NCBI GenBank assembly: GCA_005883175.1
Contig: VAYV01000025.1
Location: 1-15,651, forward strand
Direction of reading: 5' to 3'
Source of the DNA: Actinomycetota bacterium
GTDB lineage: Bacteria > Actinomycetota > AC-67
DNA: 15,651 bases
Part shown: piece by piece, positions 6,869 through 14,577 of the stretch
Position numbering within the stretch: position 1 is the stretch's first letter
Layout of the letters: each line of letters opens with the position of its first letter
Translations under genes and position numbers: made by a program
The notes under the pieces: model-generated
What the model was told of the DNA's origin: nothing
Seen by the model: the letters and a program-made list of their open reading frames with translations, nothing else
Databases searched by the model: none

Positions 6869-7716
6869 TAACGCCCCTTGAACTCAGCCACGATCTTGGT
6901 GAAGTCGTCGAGCTCGCGGAGCACGTCGTCGCGCGCGCCGTACTGCAGGCCGAGGATGGTCTCCGTGACACCCAGCGTTGTGAAGTATTCGAGCTTGCCG
7001 ACGTCGGGGATCGATCCGAACGGCATCAGCTGCAGCGTCGCGGGGTCGCGTCCCGCCTGTTCCCAGGCGCGCTTCAGATCGGGCAAGGCCTTCGCTACGC
7101 CCTTCGCGCCGATCGGCGCCCACCCGTCCGCGTACTCAGCGACGTGCTTGAACATTATCGGTCCCGCCCCGCCACCGATCAGCGTCGGCGGTCGCGGCTG
7201 CTGCACGGGTTTCGGAAACGGATCCGCAGGCTCGAATCGCACGAACTCACCGTCGAAGCCCGCCGGCCCCTCAGTCCACAGCGATTGCATCGCGAGCACC
7301 TTCTCGCGCGTGATCGCGCGGCGCTTCTTCCAGATGACACCGTGATCCTCGGCCTCCTCGACGTTCCATCCGAAGCCGATGCCGAACGTGAAGCGCCCGC
7401 CGCTCAAGTGGTCCAACGTTGCGATCTCTTTCGCAAGCACGATGGGATCGTGCTCCATGACCAGAGAAACGCCCGTCCCGAGTCGCAGAGTCGTGGTTGC
7501 AGCGGCCGCGTTCATCAACGCCACGAAAGGATCCAGCGCGCGCCAATACTGCTCAGGGAGCGGCTCCCCGCTCGGCGCGGGCGTGCGGCGCGAGACCGGG
7601 ATGTGCGTGTGCTCGGGCACGTACATCGAGTCGAAGCCTCGCTCTTCGGCTGCGCGCGCAAGCTCCGCAGGCTGGATGGACCGGTCGGACAGGAACGCGG
7701 TCACGCCGATGCGCAT
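6868..7716 (-). CDS. LLM-class F420-dependent oxidoreductase 1
   Basis: A 282-residue luciferase-like monooxygenase-fold protein, probably using coenzyme F420. Landmarks are MRIGVTAFL at the start, FDSMYVPEH (28-36), LRLGTGVSLV (77-86), the signature TLDHLSGGR (100-108) followed by FGIGFGWN, and LIGGG (179-183). The pattern resembles the short Rv2161c-type LLM subfamily of about 280 residues. A longer in-frame start at 7776 exists. I choose ATG 7716 because it overlaps the upstream TGA by one base, has GGAGG upstream, and gives the usual N-terminal strand. It sits directly before the acyl-CoA synthetase, so the hydride transfer probably acts on the acid or CoA ester handled by that operon. 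The substrate is unknown. Confidence 0.88.
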   Translation of the reverse strand: MRIGVTAFLSDRSIQPAELARAAEERGFDSMYVPEHTHIPVSRRTPAPSGEPLPEQYWRALDPFVALMNAAAATTTLRLGTGVSLVMEHDPIVLAKEIATLDHLSGGRFTFGIGFGWNVEEAEDHGVIWKKRRAITREKVLAMQSLWTEGPAGFDGEFVRFEPADPFPKPVQQPRPPTLIGGGAGPIMFKHVAEYADGWAPIGAKGVAKALPDLKRAWEQAGRDPATLQLMPFGSIPDVGKLEYFTTLGVTETILGLQYGARDDVLRELDDFTKIVAEFKGR

Positions 7717-8552
7717 CACAGCATCGCCTCCGCGAATCGCTTCATCCCATCCAGCGCATCCGGCGAGCGCTTCCACGGCGTGACGATGAGCCTGTCGACA
7801 CCGGCGTGGCTCCAGGCTTGCACGTCGTCGGGGTGGTTAGCGAGACCGCTACAGGTGATCGTGAAGCCGTCTCGCTTCTCCGGGTACATGCCCAAGTGAT
7901 CACGAAGCTTCTTCACGGGGAGCGCGACGGATTCGGGGGTGTGGTGCATCCCGATCCATCCGTCGCCTAGGCGCGCCGCGCGCTCCAGCGCGCGGTCGCT
8001 CTCGCCGCCGACCAGTACCGGCGGATGCGGCTTCTGCACCGGCTTCGGCTCGAACATCACCGGCGGGAAGTCGAAGAACTCGCCGTGGTGCTCGATCACG
8101 TCTTCCGTCCAGAGCCGCTTGCACACCGCGATTGCTTCCTCGAACCGTCGTCCGCGCGTGCGGGGATCCAAGCCCACCGCTTCCCATTCATTGACGAGCC
8201 ACCCTGCCCCGACGCCGACTTCGGAGCGCCCGCCCGACACGACATCAAGCGTTGCGAACGCGCGCGCACCGACGAACGGGTGGCGGATGCCGAGCAAGTA
8301 CACGAACGTGCCGAGTCGGATCCGCGTCGTGCGAGCCGCGATGAACGACAGGTACGCACCCGCGTCGTACACGGGCGTTGACGCCGGCACCGGTGGGTGC
8401 TCTTCCCCGGGGTTCAGCTGTCCCCGCATCTCCAGCGGGAAGACAAGGTGCTCGGGCAACCAGATCGATTCGAAGCCGAGCTCGTCGGCCAGCACCGCGG
8501 CGTCCAACCAGAACGCCGGGTTCAAACGGGCCAACGTGACTGCGAACTTCAC
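7716..8552 (-). CDS. LLM-class F420-dependent oxidoreductase 2
   Basis: A 278-residue member of the same LLM subfamily as its downstream neighbour but clearly diverged. It shows FESIWLPEH (28-36), IRLGTFVYLL (78-87), TLDVVSGGRSEVGVGAGW (101-118), RTRGRRFEEA (131-140), PHPPVLVGGE (175-184) and a closing GVDRLIVTPW. The GTG at 8552 overlaps the upstream stop as GTGA and is preceded by an AAGGG-type site. The frame stays open to about 9221, but that extension runs over the previous oxidoreductase and is not real. The protein looks intact. Reaction: probably F420H2-dependent reduction or F420-dependent oxidation of an organic substrate. Sequence alone cannot say which. Confidence 0.88.
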   Translation of the reverse strand: MKFAVTLARLNPAFWLDAAVLADELGFESIWLPEHLVFPLEMRGQLNPGEEHPPVPASTPVYDAGAYLSFIAARTTRIRLGTFVYLLGIRHPFVGARAFATLDVVSGGRSEVGVGAGWLVNEWEAVGLDPRTRGRRFEEAIAVCKRLWTEDVIEHHGEFFDFPPVMFEPKPVQKPHPPVLVGGESDRALERAARLGDGWIGMHHTPESVALPVKKLRDHLGMYPEKRDGFTITCSGLANHPDDVQAWSHAGVDRLIVTPWKRSPDALDGMKRFAEAML

Positions 8553-9567
8553 CCCGTACCCTTGATCCCTGCGAGCACGTCGTCCATCAGATGGAAGCTC
8601 TCGCCGACCTTCGTGAAGTCGCCGAGGAACGTCACGTTCCACAGCATGATGTGCTGCGCGCCCGAGGCTTCGTAGTCGCGCGCGATCGCGATCAGCTCGT
8701 CCGGCGTTCCGTGCGGCATCAGCTCGTGGATCAGCTCGAAGGGGATCTGATCGATCGCCTTCAGCGTCTCGTCGCGGCCGTAGCGCGTCGGGATGTAGTC
8801 GCTCAGCCCGTGGAAGTCGTCGCCGAACGGATGCGTCATCCCGCGCTTCTGATACGCCTCGGCGCCCAAGACCAACATGTACGCCTTCAGCAGCGTCGCC
8901 TCCAGGATGCGGTGCGTGTCCTCGTGATCGGTCCCCACGATCGCGTAGTTCCACATGCCGGCTTCGAAGTCCGACAGATCCCGCCCGGCCTTCGCAGCCG
9001 ACTCGCGGATGATGCCGAGCCGCTCCTTGTACTCGTCGACCGTCAGCAAGCTCGGCAGCCATCCATCTGCGAGCCGCCCGGTGATCCGGCACATCCGCGG
9101 GCCGTGCGCGCCGGTCCAGATCGGCGGCGGCTTGCCCGGCGTGTACGGCTGCATGCCGTTGACCGCGTCGCGCATCGTCCAGAACTGCCCGTCGAAGTCG
9201 ACCGGCTCGTCGTCGACCCACAGCAGCTTGATGATCGTGATCGCTTCTTCGAAGCGCGACACGGTCTTCTCGAACGGGATGCCGTACGGCTCGTTGTTTT
9301 CGGCTTCCCCTGAACCCAGCCCGAGGATGACATCACCACGCCGACCGCGGCCATCGTCGCAACGGGGTCGAGGTACACGTGCGGGTTCGGTTGGAACTTC
9401 GCGATCGGCGTGATGTCTTCGGTCCAGATCGACTCGGGATGCCAGGCCATCCAGTGGTCCGGGTACCAGAGCGAGTCATAGCCCTTCTCTTCGTTGCGCT
9501 TCGCGGTCTTGATGACCAGGTCGGCCGGCGGCGTGATCGCGCCGGGCGCGCCCACCTTCACGGGCAT
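8549..9567 (-). pseudogene. LLM-class oxidoreductase 3, broken by an internal deletion and frameshift
   Basis: First gene of the operon. ATG at 9567 has AGGGGG five bases upstream. The N-terminal part (residues 1-77, YDSLWYPDHWMAWHPES and DPVATMAAVGV) ends at about 9337. From there the correct reading continues in another frame as GDVILGLGSGEAENN, then VSRFEEAITIIKLLW and a full C-terminal domain to the TGA at 8551-8549. Between VGV and VILGLG, LLM proteins normally carry about 35 residues (the RIRLGTGVTDP strand and the TLDHLSGGR helix), which are absent. The pieces add to about 340 residues plus the gap, matching the roughly 375-residue phthiodiolone-ketoreductase-like LLM type. As written, translation from 9567 runs out of register to 9043. 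It is either decayed or misassembled. Confidence 0.8.
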
Positions 9568-9572
9568 TGAGA

Positions 9573-9578
9573 CCCCCT
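9573..9578 (-). promoter_or_regulatory. ribosome binding site of LLM oxidoreductase 3
   Basis: The minus strand reads AGGGGG five bases before the ATG at 9567. It fixes that start and lies one base downstream of the palindromic operator, so the transcription start must be in or upstream of the operator. Confidence 0.7.
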
Positions 9579-9579
9579 A

Positions 9580-9600
9580 AATCTGACGGACCGTCAGATT
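9580..9600. promoter_or_regulatory. palindromic TetR-type operator, copy 2
   Basis: A perfect 21-base palindrome with core ATCTGACGG-A-CCGTCAGAT and one extra A/T pair outside. It fills most of the 60-base gap between the broken sensor gene and the LLM/acyl-CoA synthetase operon. The arms match the copy at 2391-2409 base for base; only the centre differs. It lies 12 bases before the ATG at 9567, directly upstream of the ribosome site, where a bound dimer would block initiation. A TTAACA at about 9625-9630 and a TATCGT at about 9600-9605 on the minus strand could be promoter boxes, but their 19-base spacing is long. Confidence 0.8.
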
Positions 9601-9627
9601 ACGATACCTGAAGGGTCGAGCAGCCTG

Positions 9628-10482
9628 TTAAGTCGCCTGCGCGAGCGACTCCAAGGCGCCCGAGTTATCGAGCCGCTCGAGCCACGGCATCGCGCGCAGC
9701 TGCTCGAACGTCGCGCGCGCTTGCATAACCAACGGTGCGGCTTCGCCGTCGCGACCTTGCTCGAGCAGCCACTCGGCCAGCTCCGTCGAAACGACGGCTT
9801 TCCAGAACGGCATCTGCAGTTCGTCCAGCTCGCGTATCGTTTCGCGCAAAGCCGCGGTGGGGTCCCCACCGCGCGAGGCGGAGATCAAGCCTTCGAACCG
9901 CCTGTTCTGCGCGCGCTGATACGGCGTGACCTCACCGGGTCCGAGTGCGCGCACGACGTTCATCGTCTCTTCGGCCCTCTCGATATCACCAAGCTCAAGG
10001 GCCGTTTCGAGCAGCTGCACGAATGCTTCTTTCGTGCCGGGCGCCCGGATACCCATCTCGCCACGAAGCGAGAACGCGGCGTCGGCAGACTCGAGTGCCT
10101 CCGCCGGATTCCCTTCGCGCCTCGCGACGATTGCATTCATCGTGTGCCAGACCTGCCGAAGCTGAAGGTCCTCTGCGGACGCGAAGTCCGATACCTGCAA
10201 CATCCCGCGGGCTTCGGCGAGGTCGCCGCGCCACACATGGATCGGAATGACCATCAACCACTCGGCGCCGAACAGGCCGGTCTTAGGGTCGATGCCGAGC
10301 TGGATGGCCTGCTCCAAGACAGAGAGCGCTTCGTCCCATCGTCCCAGATACAGGCTGGGCGTCATCTGCCCGAGAAGCAGACCCTCTTCCCACGCCCTGT
10401 TCCCGAATTTCCGCGCGAGCTCGAGTCCGTCTTTCGCCGCTGCGAGCTCTTCCGCGTGGTCATCACGTTCGTTCATCAATGC
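9628..10482 (-). pseudogene. C-terminal TPR-like part of the broken cyclase/AAA sensor (fragment 3 of 3)
   Basis: About 284 codons of helical TPR-like repeats: NERDDHAEELAAAKDGLELA, RWDEALSVLEQAI, GDLAEARGML, GNPAEALESADAAF and GDIERAEETMNVV each have the paired-helix look. This is the usual tail of actinobacterial cyclase-AAA-TPR proteins. The frame joins poorly with fragment 2. The preceding frame ends in TAQSRPH and a TGA at 10478-10476, while the repeat pattern resumes in a shifted frame at about 10482 with ALMNERDD. About one TPR unit (near 30 residues) seems missing at the join. The only starts are internal TTG or ATG codons without a good ribosome site, so I do not think it is an independent gene. 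It ends with TAA at 9628. Confidence 0.7.
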
Positions 10483-12251
10483 GGTCGCGACTGAGCCGTG
10501 AGGATCAACGATTTCGTATTGAGCGCTTGCGATAGAACGGACGGCAACATCATCTTCTCTGCCATCAACAACGCGCGCTCGATGATCTCGGTTGCTTCGG
10601 GGATGCGACCCACGAAGAACACGGCACGCCCCAACTGGGCAGCGAGCATCGCTGTACTCTCGTCCGGCTGCTCGTCTTCCAGAACTTCAAGCGCCTCTTT
10701 CATGAGCTTGATCGCGTCTTCGAGACGACCCTCCGCACGCAAGACGTCCCCGTATCCGGCCAGCGCGCGAGCGACGCCTCGATCATCGCCACACCGCTCG
10801 AATAGGACACGGGCGGCTTCGTAGTGCTCCTTCGACCCCGGGACATCGGCGCTCAGCCACGCCATACGTCCGGCTTGTTCCCGAAGACTCGCGAGTTCGG
10901 CGTCGTCTTCGGCGAGCCCGATGGCCTGCTCGAAATATCTGCGTGCTTCCACCGAAGCGGCGAGAGATCCCGCGCGCTTCCCGGCGCCGACCAACGCATT
11001 GCGCGCGCGACTTTTGATCTCAGACGCGTCGGCCGCATCGGGTGCAGCGTTGTAGGCTTCGACGTAGTGGGACGCCAGCACTTCGACGATCTCGTCCTCT
11101 TCTGGACCCCACGCCTCTTCGAGGAGTTGCGCGGCCGCCAAGTGGCGCGCCTTGCGCTCTTTCTTCGACATCGTTTCGTACGCGACGCGCCGAACGAGGT
11201 CCTGTAGGAACCCGTATTGGCCGCTCTCGGGCGAGCGGAAGTCCGTCTGCAACGCAAGAACTTCTTTGCGGACCAGCGCGCCGAGGAGCTGGTCCATCTC
11301 CGCCTCCCCGATGCCGGTCAGTGCCGCAACCGACTCCGCGGTGAAGGTCTTGCCCAGAACCGACGCGTCCTGGATCGTCCGCCGTTCTTGCTCGTTCAGC
11401 CCATCGAGTCTCGCGGCGATCAGTGCGTGCAGCGTTTCGGGAACTTCGAGTGTTTCGATCGGCCCGGTAACGCGGTACGCGTTGTCCTGCGCCGCCAGCA
11501 ACCCTTTGTCGAGCAGCATGCGGACGGTCTCAACCGCATACAACGGCACGCCTTCCGCGCGATCGAGAATCTTGCCCCGCACCTCATCAGCGAGACCCGG
11601 TACGAGGCCGTCAAGCATCTCGCCCATCACATCGGGCGATAGGGGCTCCAAGTACAGCGACGTGAATGCGCGCTTGCCCGCGCCCCAGTCCGGATGCCGC
11701 TCGAGGAACTCGGCTCGGCCCGACGTCATGACGAAGATTGGATAGTTGCGCGACCAGTTCGTCAGATATTCGATGAACTCGATGAGTCCGGCGTCGGCCC
11801 ACTGCATGTCTTCGAACACCATGATGACGGGGCTCTGCTCCGCTAGCCGCTCGAAGAAGACACGCCATGCCGCGAAGAGGTCCTCGGAGTCGCGCGCGGC
11901 GCGCTCTTCCAGTCCGAGCAGATGAGCCAAGCGCGGCTCGATCCACTTGCGCTCGTCGGCGTCGGCCACGTACTGCTCGACCGCAGCACGCAACTTCGAC
12001 GCGGCGATCACTTGGTCTTCGCCTTCCACGATCTGCGCGCGCATGCGCACCATCTCTGCGAGCGCCCAATAACTGACGCCCTCCCCGTATGAGAGGCAGC
12101 GGCCCCGATGCCAGAAGACCAGGTCCGCCTGACCGTCGATGTACTTGAAGAACTCCCAGGCGAGCCGCGACTTCCCGATGCCGGCGATGCCGATCACTGA
12201 AACGAGGTGCGCCTTCTTGTCCTCGATCGAACCGTGGAACAAGTCTTTGAG
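10476..12251 (-). pseudogene. AAA/STAND-type ATPase part of the broken cyclase sensor (fragment 2 of 3)
   Basis: About 590 codons. The Walker A sequence GIAGIGKSRLAWEF lies near the start and a Walker B-like strand with VIMVFEDMQWAD follows. A helical/winged region runs through GVPLYAVETVRMLLDKGLL, VPETLHALIAARLDGL and YGFLQDLVRRVAYETMSKKERKARH. TPR-like repeats then start around EARRYFEQAIGLAEDD. This is the ATPase found directly behind a cyclase domain in many actinobacterial regulators. It would use ATP binding and hydrolysis as a switch. The correct frame begins at about 12251 (LKDLFHG) with a TGA a few codons upstream. A TTG at 12242 is the first possible start, but no ribosome site supports it. 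The frame ends prematurely at TGA 10476. Confidence 0.78.
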
Positions 12252-12969
12252 CTTTGCCTTTCAGCGCATGCGACCCCGCGGCCTCGTACATGATCGCCGC
12301 GTCGCTCGCGCGCCGGGTCGACTCGCCGACGAAGACCGTGCCCGGTTGGGCGGCGGACTGGATGCGTGACGCGGTGTTCACCAGATCGCCGGCGACCATG
12401 CCTTCGGTCGTCGCGCCGATCGTCACTGCCGCTTCGCCGGTGAGCACGCCTGCGCGCGCGCGGAGATCGGGCGCGCCGACCGATGCTCCCATCGCCTGGA
12501 CGGCGTCGACCAGCTCCAGCGCCGCGCGAACGGCGCGCTCGGCATCGTCTTCGCGCGCCACCGGCGTCCCCCACACGGCCATGACGGCGTCGCCGATGAA
12601 CTTCTCGACGGTGCCGCCGTAACGGGTGATCAGGCGGCGGCAGGTGTCGAAGTAGCGAGACAAGAGCTCGCGCACCTCTTCGACGTCGCGCGACTCCGAC
12701 AGGGTCGTGAATCCGACGAGGTCGGCAAAGAGGACCGAGACGAGCCTGCGCTCACCGGACGGGACGTGCGCTGTGGCGGGGGCCGCGGATGATACGGCAG
12801 GCACTGCGGCGCGCATGGCAGCGCGCACGGGCGCGCCGCACTCATCGCAGAACTTGGCCGTCGGAGCGACCGGGTGGCCGTTGGGACACGTCAGCGACAG
12901 CGGCGAGCCGCACTCGCTGCAGAACTTCGCGTCGGCTCGGTTCTCAACGCCGCAATTCGGACAGTTCAC
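12250..12969 (-). pseudogene. double zinc-ribbon plus class III nucleotide cyclase part of the broken sensor (fragment 1 of 3)
   Basis: The first 240 codons. A double zinc ribbon (Cys3, Cys6, Cys17, Cys20; then Cys28, His32, Cys41, Cys44) precedes a short Ala/Pro linker and a class III adenylate/guanylate cyclase domain. Metal-binding Asp83 is in FADLVGFT and Asp127 in FIGDAVMAV. Lys123 is the usual adenine-selecting position, and Asn198 and Arg202 in VNTASRI are the transition-state pair. The catalytic set therefore looks complete, favouring ATP. After HALKGKA (about 12250) the open frame runs on out of register to 11611. The PLWRA...FVGR linker normally found before the ATPase is missing. 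The GTG at 12969 has GGAGGG upstream, inside a small hairpin. Confidence 0.82.
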
Positions 12970-12970
12970 C

Positions 12971-12989
12971 GGGTCCCTCCATCGGACCC
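12971..12989 (-). promoter_or_regulatory. hairpin over the ribosome site of the cyclase sensor gene
   Basis: The minus strand reads GGGTCC-GATGGAG-GGACCC, a perfect six-base-pair stem with a seven-base loop, ending one base before the GTG at 12969. The Shine-Dalgarno GGAGGG spans the loop and the start of the 3' stem. If formed in RNA it would partly hide the ribosome site. It lies in the 65-base gap after the permease. The stem is short, so this may be chance in GC-rich DNA. Confidence 0.4.
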
Positions 12990-13034
12990 ACGCAGACTAT
13001 CGTCCCGTTTGAGGCTGGGGAACCCTCAGAAGGC

Positions 13035-13787
13035 CTAGGAAGTGGCCTCGATCAGGCCCCACCGGCGACGAACGCGGCGCTCGAGGACGCCGAACAACAG
13101 CGAGTCGACCACGATCCCGATCACAAGGATCACGATCATCGTCGCCATGAGGCCCGGGTAGTCCACGTTCAAGCGCGCGCTGTCGAGCGTGAAGCCGAGA
13201 CCCGCACGACCTCCGATCACGACGAGCAGCTCCCCTGCCATCAAGCTACGCCAGGCGAACGCCCATCCTTGCTTCATGCCACCTAAGAACGAAGGGAAAG
13301 CCGCCGGCAAGATCACGTGCCGGTACGCCTTCACACCGCGCGCGCCGAGCACGCGGCCGGCACGTAGCAGCAACGGCGGCACGTGGTCGATCCCCGAGAC
13401 GAGCCCGTTCGCGATGGCCGGCGCGGCGCCGAGCACGACGACGAATAGGATCGCCGTTTCGCTCAGCCTGAACACCACGATGGCAAGTGGGAACCACGCG
13501 ACAGACGGCATGGTCTGCAAGCCGGTGATGAGCGACCGGCCGTTCGCAAGGTCGCGCCACAAGCTGCGGAACGCGGTGCCGGGCCCGGGAAAGACGTACT
13601 TGGGACGCCAGTGTGCCCAGACGAGGATCTGCCACACCAGCAGAACTATCCCGACGGCTGCAACCTTCGGCCATAACGAGCTCCAGATCCGCCGCGCCCG
13701 ACTGCGCGCGCGCGGCGTCTTCGCCTCCAGCGCATCGAGACCTGCAAGCTCTTCCTCGAAGGGCGCCGGTTCAGGTCTGTACGCCAT
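13035..13787 (-). CDS. ABC transporter permease, nitrate/sulfonate/taurine type, with an apparent internal deletion
   Basis: A 250-residue SsuC/TauC-like inner-membrane permease. Transmembrane helix 1 is at about 41-58, the VFPGPGTAFRSLW segment at 65-77, then LQTMPSVAWFPLAIVVF (90-106), a helix at about 110-130, the EAA-type coupling loop RAGRVLGARGVKAYRHVILPAA (142-163) and two last helices. Between ANGR (81-84) and SLITGL (85-90) the family normally has about 40 residues carrying a transmembrane helix (R..GF..A...G...G). None is present, so one membrane span appears lost in frame at about 13535. The ATG at 13787 overlaps the ATPase gene by 17 bases and has a GAGGTG site. If the loss is real, the transporter is unlikely to work. 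Confidence 0.85.
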   Translation of the reverse strand: MAYRPEPAPFEEELAGLDALEAKTPRARSRARRIWSSLWPKVAAVGIVLLVWQILVWAHWRPKYVFPGPGTAFRSLWRDLANGRSLITGLQTMPSVAWFPLAIVVFRLSETAILFVVVLGAAPAIANGLVSGIDHVPPLLLRAGRVLGARGVKAYRHVILPAAFPSFLGGMKQGWAFAWRSLMAGELLVVIGGRAGLGFTLDSARLNVDYPGLMATMIVILVIGIVVDSLLFGVLERRVRRRWGLIEATS

Positions 13788-14577
13788 GGTGCTTCACCTC
13801 TTCTCGCAAACGGGCAGTGATCTCGGTGGCAAGCGCGCCGACCTCCGGTGACTCGATCCGGCGCGGGCGCGGGATGTCGAGGGGGAACTCCGCCGCGATC
13901 CGTCCCGGGCGGCTCGAAAGAAGGATCACGCGATCGGCGAGCCGCACGGCTTCTCGAACGTTGTGCGTCACGAACACGATCGAGAAGCCGGTGTCTTGCC
14001 ATAACCGCTCGACTTCGTCGTGGAGCAGGTCGCGGGTCATCGCGTCGAGCGCGCCGAACGGCTCGTCCATCAGCAGGATCTCGGCTTGTTGCGCGAGGGC
14101 GCGCGCGATCGCAACGCGCTGCCGCATGCCGCCCGACAATTCATGCGGCTGCTTGGAGCCGAAGCCGGTGAGGTGAACCATCTCGAGAAGCGACCCCACG
14201 ACCTGCTTCCGGTCGGCGCGGTCGATCTTGCGCAGCTTCAGGGCGAGGTCCACGTTCCGCTCGACCGTCAGCCACGGGAACAACGCCGGCTCCTGGAAGA
14301 TCAACGTCGGGCGGCCGCCCCGGACCTCGACGGTTCCGTTCGTCGGCTTGTCGAGCCCTGCGATCATGTTGAGCAGCGTGGACTTACCGCAACCGGACGC
14401 GCCGACCAGACACAAGAACTCCCCGAACTCAACGTCGAGCGAGACATTGTCGACCGCATGCACGGCCTCCGCGCCCGTCCCGTACACCTTGGACGCCGAC
14501 GTCAACGAAACCGCCGAGCCGGACCCCATGTGGAGCTCCGGCTCGGCGGTCTCGCGCGCGCGAGGTCGGAGGCTCAT
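13771..14577 (-). CDS. ABC transporter ATPase, nitrate/sulfonate/taurine type
   Basis: A 268-residue ATP-binding subunit energising the importer encoded with it. Walker A GASGCGKST is at 59-67, the Q-loop at Gln95 in FQEPALFPWLT, the signature LSGGMRQR at 147-154, Walker B ILLMDEP with Asp171 and Glu172, the D-loop GALDAMTR, and the H-loop His205 in FVTHNVREA. The FQEPALFPWLTV stretch is typical of SsuB/TauB/NrtD-type ATPases. All motifs are intact. The ATG at 14577 forms an ATGA overlap with the binding-protein stop. An internal ATG at 14529 has a better-placed GGAG and would remove 16 unconserved residues, so either start is possible. The substrate cannot be read from the ATPase. Confidence 0.92.
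   Translation of the reverse strand: MSLRPRARETAEPELHMGSGSAVSLTSASKVYGTGAEAVHAVDNVSLDVEFGEFLCLVGASGCGKSTLLNMIAGLDKPTNGTVEVRGGRPTLIFQEPALFPWLTVERNVDLALKLRKIDRADRKQVVGSLLEMVHLTGFGSKQPHELSGGMRQRVAIARALAQQAEILLMDEPFGALDAMTRDLLHDEVERLWQDTGFSIVFVTHNVREAVRLADRVILLSSRPGRIAAEFPLDIPRPRRIESPEVGALATEITARLREEVKHHGVQT

Noticed and set aside
8553..9221. Upstream extension of LLM oxidoreductase 2 (frame open from 9221)
   Set aside because: It overlaps the conserved C-terminal half of LLM oxidoreductase 3 and has no family similarity. The GTG at 8552 gives the normal N-terminal strand.
11611..12249. Out-of-register continuation of the cyclase frame to 11611
   Set aside because: The protein turns into low-complexity Arg/Gly/His sequence after residue 240, while the other frame carries a perfect ATPase domain.
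9329..12252. Programmed frameshifting or translational bypass to explain the broken genes
   Set aside because: Those mechanisms keep all coding sequence. Here conserved segments of about 30 or more residues are missing altogether, so recoding could not restore the proteins.
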